Made by a program: the position numbers and the translations under genes. From JAVVHH01 sp965199585 (GTDB lineage Bacteria; Pseudomonadota; Alphaproteobacteria; Acetobacterales; Acetobacteraceae): a stretch of DNA of 64,000 nt. The stretch lies in the NCBI GenBank assembly GCA_965199585.1, contig CBDASI010000002.1, positions 372,001 to 436,000 on the forward strand, in the 5' to 3' direction. This document shows, piece after piece, positions 1-8,408 of the stretch (position 1 is its first letter; each line of letters opens with the position of its first letter). A model generated the notes under the pieces. The model did no database searches. It saw nothing but the letters and a program-made list of their open reading frames with translations, and was not told the origin of the DNA.

Positions 1-2
1 GC

Positions 3-782
3 ACTGACGCCAGCTACCCCGGCAGCCTGACCAGCCTCGTCGCCGCCGGCCCCGACAAGCTGATGAGCGCCGGCCGCGCCATGCTCGCCGGCCCCGAAAT
101 CGACCTCGACAGCGTCACCCTGCTGCCGCCGCTGCCCACGCCGCCGAAAATCATCTGCGTCGGCCTTAACTACGCCGACCACTCCGCCGAGAGCGGCTTC
201 GCCGAAGCCCCGAGCTACCCGACCCTGTTCGGCCGCTTCGCCTCCAGCCTCATCGGCGCCGGTGCCCCCATCATCCGCCCCCGCCTGTCCGAACAGCTCG
301 ACTACGAGGGCGAGATCGTCGCCATCATCGGCAAGCCCGGCCGCGACATCAGCCGCGAGGCCGCGCTCGATCACGTCGTCGCCTATTCGCTGTTCAACGA
401 CGCCTCCATCCGCGAGTACCAGTTCAAAGCCCCGCAATGGACGGTCGGCAAGAATTTCGACGGCACCGGCCCCTTCGGCCCCTACCTCGTCACCGCCGAC
501 GAACTGCCCCCCGGCATCGCCGGCCTGAAGCTGACGACCACGCTCAATGGCGAAGTCGTCCAGGAAGGCCACACGGACGATCTGGTGTTCGACGTCGTGA
601 CCCTCATCCACACCATCAGCCAGGCCATCAGCCTCGAAGCCGGCGACATCATCGTCACCGGCACCCCGTCCGGCGTCGGCATGGCGCGCAAGCCGCCCCT
701 CTGGATGAAGCCCGGCGACGTCGTCGAAGTCACCGTCGAGGGCATCGGCACGCTCCGCAACCCGGTCGCCGCCCAAGCCTGA
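3..782 (+). CDS. Fumarylacetoacetate hydrolase (FAH) family protein, 5' end missing
   Basis: The reading frame is open from the first complete codon at base 3, so the start lies outside the window; an internal ATG at 63 is not needed. The family carries out metal-dependent C-C hydrolysis, hydration, decarboxylation or isomerisation of 2-oxo acids in aromatic or sugar catabolism. Visible family marks are ICVGLNYADH, the acidic metal-binding stretch DYEGEIVAIIG followed by FNDASIREYQ, the GKNFDGTGPFGP loop and the C-terminal ITGTP-like segment IIVTGTPSGVG. The stop overlaps the start of the next gene (TGATG), so it is probably co-transcribed with the hydrolase and permease downstream. Family assignment is firm; the exact substrate cannot be read from the sequence. 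Confidence 0.9.
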   Translation, partial: TDASYPGSLTSLVAAGPDKLMSAGRAMLAGPEIDLDSVTLLPPLPTPPKIICVGLNYADHSAESGFAEAPSYPTLFGRFASSLIGAGAPIIRPRLSEQLDYEGEIVAIIGKPGRDISREAALDHVVAYSLFNDASIREYQFKAPQWTVGKNFDGTGPFGPYLVTADELPPGIAGLKLTTTLNGEVVQEGHTDDLVFDVVTLIHTISQAISLEAGDIIVTGTPSGVGMARKPPLWMKPGDVVEVTVEGIGTLRNPVAAQA

Positions 783-1885
783 TGAGCCCCCTGCCGCCGC
801 TCGCGCCGGACATCCTGCCGGGCGGCGTACGCAGCCGATACCTCGAGAACATCAACGGCCTCCGGGTCCACTTGCTCGAGGCCGGCGATCCCACGAAACC
901 GATGATCCTGTTGCTGCACGGCTTTCCGGAGATCGCCTATAGCTGGCGGCACCTGATCCCCGGCCTGGCCGCGGCGGGCTACTACGTCGTCGCCCCCGAC
1001 GCCCGCGGCTATGGCCGCACGACGGGCAGCGCTCTGGGCTACGACGTCGACCTCGCCGAGTTCAGCATCCTCAACCTAGTGCGTGATGCCGCTTCGGTCG
1101 TTGCCGCCCTCGGCCGCAGCCATGTCGACCTCGTCGCCGGCCATGATTACGGCGCCGGCACCGCTGCTGCCTGCGCCCTCATCCGCCCCGACATCTTCCG
1201 CGCCCTCGCACTGATGAGTGCGCCGTTCGGCGGCCCGCCCAAACTCCTCGCCGCCCCGCCACCGAGCCCCGACCCGGGACTCGCGGCGCTCCAGCCGCCC
1301 CGCAAGCATTACCATTGGTATTACTCCACTCGCGCCGCTGCACCGGACATGGATGGCAGCCCGCAAGGCCTGCACGCCTTCATGCGCGCCTACTTTCACC
1401 AGAAGAGCGCCGACTGGCCCGGCAACGATCCGCATCCGCTGGCCGCCTGGTCCGCCACCGAACTGGCCAAACTGCCGGGCTACTACGTCATGCCGCTCGA
1501 GGCGACGATGCCCGGCGCCGTAGCACCCTTCATGCCGGACACCGAAGCGGCCTGGCTCACCGACACCGAACTTGCCGTCTACGTCGAGGAATACGCCCGC
1601 ACCGGCTTCCAGGGCGGCCTGAACTCCTACCGTGTCCGCACCGCCGGCCACCTCGCCCGCGACCTCTCCACCTTTGCCGGCCGCACAATCGACGTGCCGG
1701 CCTGCTACTACGCCGGCGCCTCCGACTGGGGCACCTTTCAGAAGGCCGGCGATTTCGAGGCCATGCAGCAACGGGTCTGCATCGACATGCGCGACGTCGC
1801 CCTGATCCCCGGCGCCGGCCACTGGATTCAGCAGGAACAACCCGCCGCCCTGCTCAACCACCTCCTGGCCTTTCTCGAACGATGA
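782..1885 (+). CDS. Alpha/beta-fold hydrolase, epoxide-hydrolase-like
   Basis: A 367-residue cytosolic hydrolase starting at the ATG that overlaps the previous stop. The oxyanion motif HGFPE, the nucleophile elbow GHDYG with Asp as nucleophile, and the late catalytic His in GAGHWIQQEQP are all present. The lid segment ending GFQGGLNSYR matches the region that supplies a ring-opening Tyr in soluble epoxide hydrolases, so an epoxide or a related ester or halide is the likely substrate. The frame stays open further upstream, but a start inside the FAH gene would give an unrelated N-terminus. It lies between an FAH-family gene and a BenE permease with ATGA-type overlaps on both sides, which suggests one catabolic operon. 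The physiological substrate is unknown. Confidence 0.88.
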   Translation: MSPLPPLAPDILPGGVRSRYLENINGLRVHLLEAGDPTKPMILLLHGFPEIAYSWRHLIPGLAAAGYYVVAPDARGYGRTTGSALGYDVDLAEFSILNLVRDAASVVAALGRSHVDLVAGHDYGAGTAAACALIRPDIFRALALMSAPFGGPPKLLAAPPPSPDPGLAALQPPRKHYHWYYSTRAAAPDMDGSPQGLHAFMRAYFHQKSADWPGNDPHPLAAWSATELAKLPGYYVMPLEATMPGAVAPFMPDTEAAWLTDTELAVYVEEYARTGFQGGLNSYRVRTAGHLARDLSTFAGRTIDVPACYYAGASDWGTFQKAGDFEAMQQRVCIDMRDVALIPGAGHWIQQEQPAALLNHLLAFLER

Positions 1886-3120
1886 GCCAAACCGCCGCCA
1901 TCCACCGACCGACCCTGCGCGAGACCTGGGCCGATTTCGGCCCGCTCTACGCCACCAACGCCGTCATCGGCATGCTGTTCGCCACCACCGGCCCCATCGC
2001 CATCATTCTCTCCGTCGGCACCGCCGGACACCTGTCGCCGGCCGAGCTCGCCTCCTGGATCTTCGGCATCTTCTTCTTCAACGGCATCATCACCGTCGCC
2101 ATGAGCTGGGCCTACCGCCAGCCGCTCTGCTTCTTCTGGACCATTCCCGGCACCGTCCTGATCGGCCCCTCGCTGCAACACCTGGCCTTCGGCGAAGTGA
2201 TCGGCGCCTACTATATCACCGGCCTGGTCATCCTGGTCCTCGGCGCCTCCGGCTGGGTCAAGCGCGCCATGCAGGCGGTGCCGATGCCGATCGTGATGGG
2301 CATGGTCGCCGGCGTCTTCCTTCGCTTCGGCCTCGACCTCATCCGCGCCCTCGATGCCGACCCGGCCATCGCCGTCCCGATGGTGCTCACATTCCTCCTG
2401 CTCGCCGCCCTCCCCACTCTCGGCCGCCGCCTTCCCCCGCTGATCGGTGCACTCATGGTCGGCATCGCCTGCATCGCACTCTTGGGCCGGGTCGGCGGCG
2501 CCGCGTTCGACGGGCTGCAGTTCATCCACCCCGCACTCATCCCGCCGATCTGGTCGCTCCCGGCCGCCATCGAGTTGGTCATCCCGCTCGCCATCACGGT
2601 CCTCGTCGTCCAGAACGGCCAGGGTGCCGCCGTGCTACAGAACGTCGGCCATCAACCGCCCATGACCGCGGTCACCGTCGCCTGCGGCATCGGCTCGTTA
2701 CTCGCCGCCTCGGTTGGCGCCGTCAGCTCCTGCCTCACCGGCCCTACCGGCGCGCTCGTCACGTCCAGCGGCGAGCCTCGCCGCCACTACACCGCCGCGA
2801 TCTTCATGGGCGTCCTCGCCGTCCTGTTCAGCCTCGTCGCGCCCACTTTCACGCGCCTGATGCTCGCCACCCCGCGCGAGTTCATCATGATGCTCGGCGG
2901 GCTGGCCATGCTGCGCGTCCTGCAAGCCGCCTTCCTCGGTGCCTTCCGCGGCAAGTTCACCCTCGGCGCCCTGGTCAGCCTGCTGGTCACCGTCGCCGAC
3001 ATCACCGTCGGCAACATCGGCGCCGCCTTCTGGGGCCTGATCGCCGGGCTGCTGGTCGCCTGGCTGCTGGAACGCGACGATTTCGCGCCGGAAACCCAGG
3101 TCGACAGCGTACCGGGATAA
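1882..3120 (+). CDS. BenE-family (benzoate/H+ symporter-like) permease
   Basis: A 412-residue integral membrane protein. The start ATG overlaps the stop of the hydrolase gene by four bases. The chain is almost wholly hydrophobic with about 11-12 predicted membrane segments, and it shows the family-typical glycine/proline-rich helices (for example FFFNGIITVAMSWAYRQPL and the segment VVQNGQGAAVLQNVGHQPP). BenE proteins import benzoate or related aromatic acids. Together with the FAH-family and epoxide-hydrolase-like genes it suggests uptake plus breakdown of an aromatic or cyclic acid, an inference from gene order only. A short C-terminal tail, ERDDFAPETQVDSVPG, is probably cytosolic. Confidence 0.88.
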   Translation: MSQTAAIHRPTLRETWADFGPLYATNAVIGMLFATTGPIAIILSVGTAGHLSPAELASWIFGIFFFNGIITVAMSWAYRQPLCFFWTIPGTVLIGPSLQHLAFGEVIGAYYITGLVILVLGASGWVKRAMQAVPMPIVMGMVAGVFLRFGLDLIRALDADPAIAVPMVLTFLLLAALPTLGRRLPPLIGALMVGIACIALLGRVGGAAFDGLQFIHPALIPPIWSLPAAIELVIPLAITVLVVQNGQGAAVLQNVGHQPPMTAVTVACGIGSLLAASVGAVSSCLTGPTGALVTSSGEPRRHYTAAIFMGVLAVLFSLVAPTFTRLMLATPREFIMMLGGLAMLRVLQAAFLGAFRGKFTLGALVSLLVTVADITVGNIGAAFWGLIAGLLVAWLLERDDFAPETQVDSVPG

Positions 3121-3236
3121 AGGCTGTCGGCCGCCGGACGAGAGTTGTATCCTCGGCGCGTATGGTCGGCTGGAGACTGCGACGTGCCCGCAGCGAGTGA
3201 CTTCCTCAAGCGTGCGGTAATCCGGATCTTCGCCGC

Positions 3237-6200
3237 ATGACCCTCGGCTCCCGGCTGCTCCTGCTGGTCGCGCTGGCCCTCATGCCGCCGCTCCTGTTCG
3301 GCATTGCCAACGATGTCAGCCAGCGCAACGAGCGCGCCGCGGCGCTCGACGCGGCCGCAATGGCGGAGAGCCGGTCGGTCCAGGATAGCCTGGTGCTGAT
3401 CGCCGACGGCGCGCGTCGTCTGCTGATCGCCGTCAGCGCGGTGCCGGCGATCCGCGCGGAGGACCAGGCCGCCTGCAGCGAGTATCTCAAATCGGTGTCG
3501 GGCAAGCTGGAGAATTTCACGCTCCTCGCCAACGTCGACACGACCGGCGACATCATGTGCAACGACGCCGGAAGCCCCCGCCGGAGCTTCTCCGTCGCCG
3601 ACCGCGCCTATTTCCAGCGCGCAATGGCGACCGGCAAGTTCGCCAGCGGCGACCTCGTCGTCAGCACCGTCACCCACCGGCCCAGCCTGCATTTCGCATT
3701 GCCGGTGCGCTCGCCTCGCGACACGGTCGACAGTGTCGTCGTCGTCAGCATCGACCAGGAATGGCTGGCGCATCAATTGGCCATCGAGACGGTGCCGCCC
3801 GGCGCCGAGGTCGTCCTGATTGATCCGGCCGGAACCATCGTCGCCGCCGCGCAGGATGGCACGCCCATCAAGGCGGACTGGGTCGGCCAGCCGGCGCCCA
3901 GGGCCCTGCTCGACGCCCTCTCCGTCACCACGCCGCGCGTCGTCGACATCCGCGGCCCTGACGGCGTCCTGCGTCGCTTCGGCGCCGTGCCCGCCGACCC
4001 GGCGCTCGTCGGTATCACGGCCGTCGTCGGCATCGATCGGGAGCGTGCGTTCAGCGATCTGCGCGCCGCCTCCCTCCGCAACCTGCTCGGCCTCGGCCTC
4101 GGCGGCATCGTCGCCGTCCTGGCCGGCACCGTCATCGCGCGGCGCTTCGTGCTCGGCCCGCTCGCCCGCATCGCCAACGCGGCCGACCGGGTCGGCGCCG
4201 GTGACCTCAACGCGCGGGCCGATCTGGGACGCTACTCGGGCGAGTTGCGCGAGGTCGGCGCCGGGTTCGACCGCATGATCACCGCCCTGGCCACGCGCGA
4301 GCGCGAGCGCGATCATGCCGAAGCCGCTCTGCGCCGCGAGGAGGCCCGGCTTCGCCTCGCGCTTGAGGCCGGCCGCCATGCCTCCTTCGAGTGGGACTTC
4401 ACCGCCGACATCATCGCGCCGTCCGCCTCGCTGCGCACGATGTTCGGGCTTGGCCCGTCCGAGGGGCAGGGCTCGGCGGACTACTTCGCCCACATCCTCC
4501 CCGAAGACGTCGAGGCGACCCAGGCCGAACTCGCGGCCGGGCTCGTCTCCGGCCGGGCGGTACGCGGCTTCCGGATCATGCGCGCCGGCGAAGTCCGCCA
4601 CCTGCTCATCCAGGCCGAGGTCGTGCGCAACGATGGCGGCAACCCGCTGCTGATCGGCCTCATCAGCGACGAGACCGAGCGCGCCGCCAACATCGAGGCC
4701 CTGCGTGACAGCGAGGCCCGCTTTCAGGCCATCGTCAACTGTATCGACCAGATGGTCTGGTCGACCCGCGCCGACGGTTACCACGACTACTTCAACCAAC
4801 GCTGGTACGACTACACCGGCACCGCCGTGGGCTCGACCGTCGGCGCTCTCTGGCAAAGCCTGTTCCACCCCGACGACCGCGACGAGACCAACCGGATCTG
4901 GCAAGCGTCGCTCGCCACCGGGCAACCCTACCATCGCGAATACCGCCTCCGTCACGTCTCCGGCCGCTATCGCTGGGTTCTCGGCCGCGCCCAGGCCATC
5001 AAGGACGACCAGGGCCGCATCGTCCGCTGGTATGGCACCTGCACCGACATCGACGACATCATCGAAGCCCGCAACGTCCTCACCCAATCCCGCGAGGCGC
5101 TCACCCGCGAGATCGCCGCGCGCACCACCGAGCTGATGGCGGCCGAGGAGCAGTTGCGGCAGTCGCAGAAGATGGAAGCCGTCGGCCAACTCACCGGCGG
5201 CATCGCGCACGATTTCAACAACATGCTGCAGGCGATCGGCGGCGCCCTCGAATTGCTGGTCCGCCGGGTCGACCAGAATAAGCTGGACGACGCCAAGCGC
5301 TTCGCCAACGTCGCCCGCACCACGGTCGACCGCGCCGCATCCCTCACCCACCGCCTGCTCGCCTTCGCGCGCCGCCAGACGCTGATGCCCGAGACCGTCG
5401 ACGCCGCCGCCCTGGTAGACGGCATGGTCGAGCTGGTCGCCCGCACCGTCGGCCCGTCGATCGACGTCTCGGTCCATCACGGCCCTAGCCCGACCTGGAC
5501 CGTCCTGTGCGATCTCAGCCAACTGGAGAACGTCGTCTTCAACCTCTGCATCAACGCCCGCGACGCGATGCCGGGGGGCGGCAAGCTGGTCATCGGCACC
5601 GGCAACGTCACGCTCCGCGGCGCGGAGATCGGCCGCGGCGAGGGTGTCGTCGCCGGTGACTACGTCGAGATCGCCGTCACCGACACCGGCACCGGCATGG
5701 ACGAGGCGACCCAGGCCCGCGCCTTCGAGCCGTTCTTCACCACCAAGCCGATGGGTCAGGGCACCGGCCTCGGCCTGTCACAGGTCTACGGCTTCGTGCG
5801 CCAGTCCGGTGGCTTCGTCCGCCTCGAGAGCCGACCCGGCCATGGCACCACGGTCCACCTCCACCTCCCGCGCCACGACCGCCCGCAGCCCGAGCCCCGG
5901 CCCATCGCCGCTGACCGTGCAGCCGAGCCCGTCATTCTGTTGATCGAAGACGACGCCGAGGTGCGCGAGGCCGCCAGCAGGAACCTGCGCCGCCTCGGCT
6001 ATCATGTGGAGGCGGCGGCGGGCGGCGCGGACGCGATGTCGTTGCTCGCCGGCGGACTGGACCGGCTCGATTTGCTCATCACCACGGTCGGGATGCGGGG
6101 CAACCTGAACGGCCGCCAGATCGCCGAAGCCGCGCGCCAGGCCTGGCCGACATTGCCCGTCCTATTCGTCACCACCTACACCGGTGCACTCGACGACGCG

Positions 6201-6317
6201 ACGCTCGCGCCGGGCATGTCGATCATCACCAAGCCCACCTCGCCCGACGAGCTCGCGCGCCGCATCCGCACCCTGCTGGCAACCCAACCCGAGCCCGTCC
6301 ACGAGGCCGGAAATTGA
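3237..6317 (+). CDS. Membrane hybrid sensor histidine kinase (Cache-HAMP-PAS-PAS-HisKA-HATPase-REC*)
   Basis: A 1026-residue kinase. A membrane segment at about residues 4-25 is followed by a periplasmic Cache-like sensor (about 30-275), a second membrane segment (about 282-303), HAMP (about 303-355), two PAS domains (about 370-485 and 490-615), a dimerisation domain with the phospho-acceptor His658 in IAHDFNN, and an ATPase domain with the N box (NLCINARDAM) and G boxes (DTGTGM, GTGLGLSQVYG). The C-terminal receiver keeps the acidic pair (E904-D905-D906) and Lys999, but the phospho-acceptor position reads Thr950 (DLLITTVGM where the family has TD), so normal phosphorylation of this receiver is unlikely. 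No response regulator gene is adjacent. The ligand is unknown. Confidence 0.93.
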   Translation: MTLGSRLLLLVALALMPPLLFGIANDVSQRNERAAALDAAAMAESRSVQDSLVLIADGARRLLIAVSAVPAIRAEDQAACSEYLKSVSGKLENFTLLANVDTTGDIMCNDAGSPRRSFSVADRAYFQRAMATGKFASGDLVVSTVTHRPSLHFALPVRSPRDTVDSVVVVSIDQEWLAHQLAIETVPPGAEVVLIDPAGTIVAAAQDGTPIKADWVGQPAPRALLDALSVTTPRVVDIRGPDGVLRRFGAVPADPALVGITAVVGIDRERAFSDLRAASLRNLLGLGLGGIVAVLAGTVIARRFVLGPLARIANAADRVGAGDLNARADLGRYSGELREVGAGFDRMITALATRERERDHAEAALRREEARLRLALEAGRHASFEWDFTADIIAPSASLRTMFGLGPSEGQGSADYFAHILPEDVEATQAELAAGLVSGRAVRGFRIMRAGEVRHLLIQAEVVRNDGGNPLLIGLISDETERAANIEALRDSEARFQAIVNCIDQMVWSTRADGYHDYFNQRWYDYTGTAVGSTVGALWQSLFHPDDRDETNRIWQASLATGQPYHREYRLRHVSGRYRWVLGRAQAIKDDQGRIVRWYGTCTDIDDIIEARNVLTQSREALTREIAARTTELMAAEEQLRQSQKMEAVGQLTGGIAHDFNNMLQAIGGALELLVRRVDQNKLDDAKRFANVARTTVDRAASLTHRLLAFARRQTLMPETVDAAALVDGMVELVARTVGPSIDVSVHHGPSPTWTVLCDLSQLENVVFNLCINARDAMPGGGKLVIGTGNVTLRGAEIGRGEGVVAGDYVEIAVTDTGTGMDEATQARAFEPFFTTKPMGQGTGLGLSQVYGFVRQSGGFVRLESRPGHGTTVHLHLPRHDRPQPEPRPIAADRAAEPVILLIEDDAEVREAASRNLRRLGYHVEAAAGGADAMSLLAGGLDRLDLLITTVGMRGNLNGRQIAEAARQAWPTLPVLFVTTYTGALDDATLAPGMSIITKPTSPDELARRIRTLLATQPEPVHEAGN

Positions 6318-6323
6318 AGCGTG

Positions 6324-6662
6324 TGGTGTCCGCGGCGGGATTCGAACCCACGGCCCCAGGATTCATCCCACTTCGGCTTTCGCCGCCGCCCGCGATCATG
6401 ACAGATCGGAAGCGTTCGTGGTCTGGACTGTCCCTTCGCCCTAGGTCCGCAACACCGTTTGCGAACCCGTAGGCGCCGCCCGTCCAGTCTCTACACCTTC
6501 CCTCGCCCGATTTTCACGGGCGGGGGCTTGGCTCGGGATCGGCATGGCGCACGATGCACCGAAGCTTTCCCCGACTTTGAGCGGATCCGCCGCGTGGTTT
6601 CCCGTCGCGACGCCCAATTACCACCAGGAATCCTGTGCTCTATCCTGCTGAGCTACGCAGAC
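6324..6662 (-). tRNA. tRNA-Arg (anticodon CCU), interrupted by a group I intron
   Basis: Reading the minus strand, the 5' exon (6662-6626, 37 nt) gives acceptor GTCTGCG, D arm GCTC-loop-GAGC, anticodon stem CAGGA and TTCCT. The 3' exon (6363-6324, 40 nt) gives AA, TCCTG, variable loop GGGCC, T arm GTGGG-TTCGAAT-CCCGC, acceptor CGCGGAC, discriminator A and an encoded CCA. Joined, they make a standard 77-nt tRNA whose anticodon loop is TT-CCT-AA. The break lies directly after the anticodon (between positions 36 and 37), with a U at the end of the 5' exon and a G at the end of the intron, as group I splicing requires. Interrupted tRNA-Arg(CCU) genes are known from Agrobacterium. Confidence 0.93.
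6364..6625 (-). ncRNA. Group I self-splicing intron (262 nt) inside tRNA-Arg(CCU)
   Basis: The intron runs from 6625 to 6364 on the minus strand, starts with GGTGG and ends in G. It contains the core elements of the compact tRNA introns of the Azoarcus type. Seen in order are GGGAAACCACGCGG, GAGCCAAGC, the P7 5' strand within GTAGAGACTGGACGG (around 6481-6496) and its partner ACAGTCCAGACC (around 6420-6431), where GACTG pairs with CAGTC. A GGG within ATTGGG near the 5' end could be the internal guide that pairs with the exon CCU, with the needed U-G pair at the splice site. No open frame for a homing endonuclease is present. Assignment rests on motif match and on perfect restoration of the tRNA. 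Confidence 0.9.
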
Positions 6663-6727
6663 ACACAGGCACAGCCTAACCCGGCATAATGGCCAACGCC
6701 ACCCCCGCCGGTATACCTGGACTAACG

Positions 6728-7246
6728 CTACTTCTTCTTCTTTGCCGTGCTCCGGCGGCGCGTCGTCGTCGCGGCCGGCTTTTCCTCATCCGCGGCCGGT
6801 GCGGCCACGGCGGACACGCCCTCGCCGCGCGTGACAGTTACCGCCACCTTGACCAGCGCATCCGCCGTCTCGCCGGACGAACGGAAGGCGACCGTAAAGC
6901 TGTCGGTGCCGACGAAGCTCGGCGTCGGCGTGTATTCCGCACGCGTCTCGCCGTTCCACTGACGGATCAGCATCGCGCCATGCTCCGGCCGCTGCTTGAC
7001 CAAGCCCAGCACATAGGCCTGGCCCGTCTTCTCCGACGCCCGGAAGGCGCACCAGCCGTCATTGGTCATCGTGACCGTCGACTCGACCGTGGCGCCGGCA
7101 TTCGGCTGGACCGGGGTGAAGGTGCAGGTCTTGGCGATGCCTTCGTTCAGCGTATCGGTCGTCACCGCCTGCTGCTGAGTGGGCTTGGCGCAGCCCTGTA
7201 AGGCGAGCACGGCCACCGCAGCGACCGCAAACAGACGATGGGACAA
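6728..7246 (-). CDS. Putative lipoprotein with Ig-like domain and lysine-rich tail
   Basis: A 172-residue exported protein of no named family. The first 19 residues form a lipoprotein signal peptide ending in the lipobox LQGC, so membrane anchoring through Cys19 is expected. Residues about 40-135 are rich in Thr/Val strands (STVTMTNDGWC, GTDSFTVAFRSS) and look like a beta-sandwich of the Ig/cadherin kind. The tail changes to Ala/Pro and then to a strongly basic end, TTTRRRSTAKKKK. It lies downstream of galM and upstream of the tRNA on the same strand. Function unknown; a role at the cell wall is only a guess from the basic tail. Confidence 0.75.
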   Translation of the reverse strand: MSHRLFAVAAVAVLALQGCAKPTQQQAVTTDTLNEGIAKTCTFTPVQPNAGATVESTVTMTNDGWCAFRASEKTGQAYVLGLVKQRPEHGAMLIRQWNGETRAEYTPTPSFVGTDSFTVAFRSSGETADALVKVAVTVTRGEGVSAVAAPAADEEKPAATTTRRRSTAKKKK

Positions 7247-7313
7247 AGGAAACTCCGCGTGTAAAGCTAGTTAGCCGCCTCTCCTAAAGCACGCTCCCGG
7301 CTCCGCCAAGCGG

Positions 7314-8348
7314 TTAACACAGCGAGAAGACGTATTCCGTCACCGTCCTGAAGTCCTCGCCGGGTCGCAGCACGGTTGTGGGGAAACCGGCATGGTTCGG
7401 GCTGTCCGGGAAATGCTGCGTCTCGAAACAGAGACCGTCGCCCGATCGGTAGGCCCGCCCGGACGGGCCCGCGAGCGACCCGGTCAGCTTATTGCCCGAA
7501 TACAGCTGCAGCGCCGGCTGGTCGGTCCAAACGCTCAACGCCCGCCCGCTGCCTGCCTCGCGCACCGCCGCCACCTCGCGCCACCCGCTGCCGTTCAGCA
7601 CGAAGCAGGCATCGTAGCCGCCGCCGATCATGATCTGCGGGTCCGCGATCCGCACCCGTGCGCCGACATAGGCTGGCGCCTGGAAGTCGAACGGCGTGCC
7701 GGCGACGTCCAGCAGCCGGCCGGTCGGGATCGAGGCGGCATCCAGCTCGAGGATCCGGTCCGCCGCGATTTGCAGCTCATGGTCCCAGACGTCGCCGCTG
7801 CCCTCGCCCGCCAGGTTGAAGTAGCTGTGGTTGGTGAGGTTGAGCACGGTCGGCGCGTCCGTCGTGGCCGTGTAGTCCAGCCGCAGCGACGTGCCCTCGA
7901 CCGAAAAGCCGACCCGGGTGACCAGCGTGCCGGGAAAACCCTCCTCCCGGTCCGCACTCGTATAGGTCAGCGTCACCGATCGCGCGTCGGCCCGCTCGAT
8001 CGTCCAGACCCGCTTGCTGAACCCGGCCTTGCCGCCATGCAGCGTGTTGTCGCCCTCCGTCTTGGGCAGCGCGTAGGTGGTGCCGTCGAGGCTGAAGCGG
8101 GCGCCGCCGATCCGGTTGGCGTAGCGCCCGATCGTGGCGCCGAAACTCGGGCTGCGCGTCTCGTAACCGTCGAGATCCGTCAGCCCGAGCACGACGTTGT
8201 CCCGTCGCCCGTCCCGCCCGGGCACCTCGAGCCGCGCGATGATGCCGCCATAGGTGAGGATCTCCGCGCGGATCCCGTCCTCGATAACCACCCGATCGAC
8301 GTCCTCGCCGGCCCGGGTGCGTCCATAATGCTCGATGTGCGCCTGCAT
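7314..8348 (-). CDS. galM: Aldose 1-epimerase (galactose mutarotase)
   Basis: A 344-residue cytosolic enzyme interconverting the alpha and beta anomers of hexoses. Family marks are the substrate-binding NRIGGARF, the catalytic His in LTNHSYFNLAGEG and the general-base Glu in the C-terminal CFETQHFPDSPNH segment, together with LHGGKAGFSKRVW. Length fits the family. I start at ATG 8348 (MQAHIEHYGR); an upstream in-frame extension to 8468 overlaps the divergent MFS gene and has no family match. The intergenic space to the divergent MFS gene is only about 60 bp, so the two share a promoter region, which may mean a sugar transporter-mutarotase pair. Confidence 0.92.
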   Translation of the reverse strand: MQAHIEHYGRTRAGEDVDRVVIEDGIRAEILTYGGIIARLEVPGRDGRRDNVVLGLTDLDGYETRSPSFGATIGRYANRIGGARFSLDGTTYALPKTEGDNTLHGGKAGFSKRVWTIERADARSVTLTYTSADREEGFPGTLVTRVGFSVEGTSLRLDYTATTDAPTVLNLTNHSYFNLAGEGSGDVWDHELQIAADRILELDAASIPTGRLLDVAGTPFDFQAPAYVGARVRIADPQIMIGGGYDACFVLNGSGWREVAAVREAGSGRALSVWTDQPALQLYSGNKLTGSLAGPSGRAYRSGDGLCFETQHFPDSPNHAGFPTTVLRPGEDFRTVTEYVFSLC

Positions 8349-8408
8349 TCCGACACGATACGCCGCGACGGGGCTAGGCGGAACACAGGGCGGCGCTAAG
8401 GTGCCGCG

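Noticed and set aside
2787..5522. A very long open frame (911 codons) on the minus strand opposite the sensor kinase
   Set aside because: It is rich in Gly, Asp, Arg and Ala from the mirrored codons of the kinase gene, has no domain pattern, and the plus-strand kinase has all its family motifs; high-GC genes often leave such open antisense frames.
6364..6625. RNase P or tmRNA-like RNA in the tRNA insert
   Set aside because: Strings first looked like other conserved RNAs, but exon joining, end bases and P7 pairing fit a group I intron only.
6456..6700. Plus-strand frames across the tRNA/intron region
   Set aside because: They lie on the opposite strand of a structured RNA gene and lack ribosome sites.
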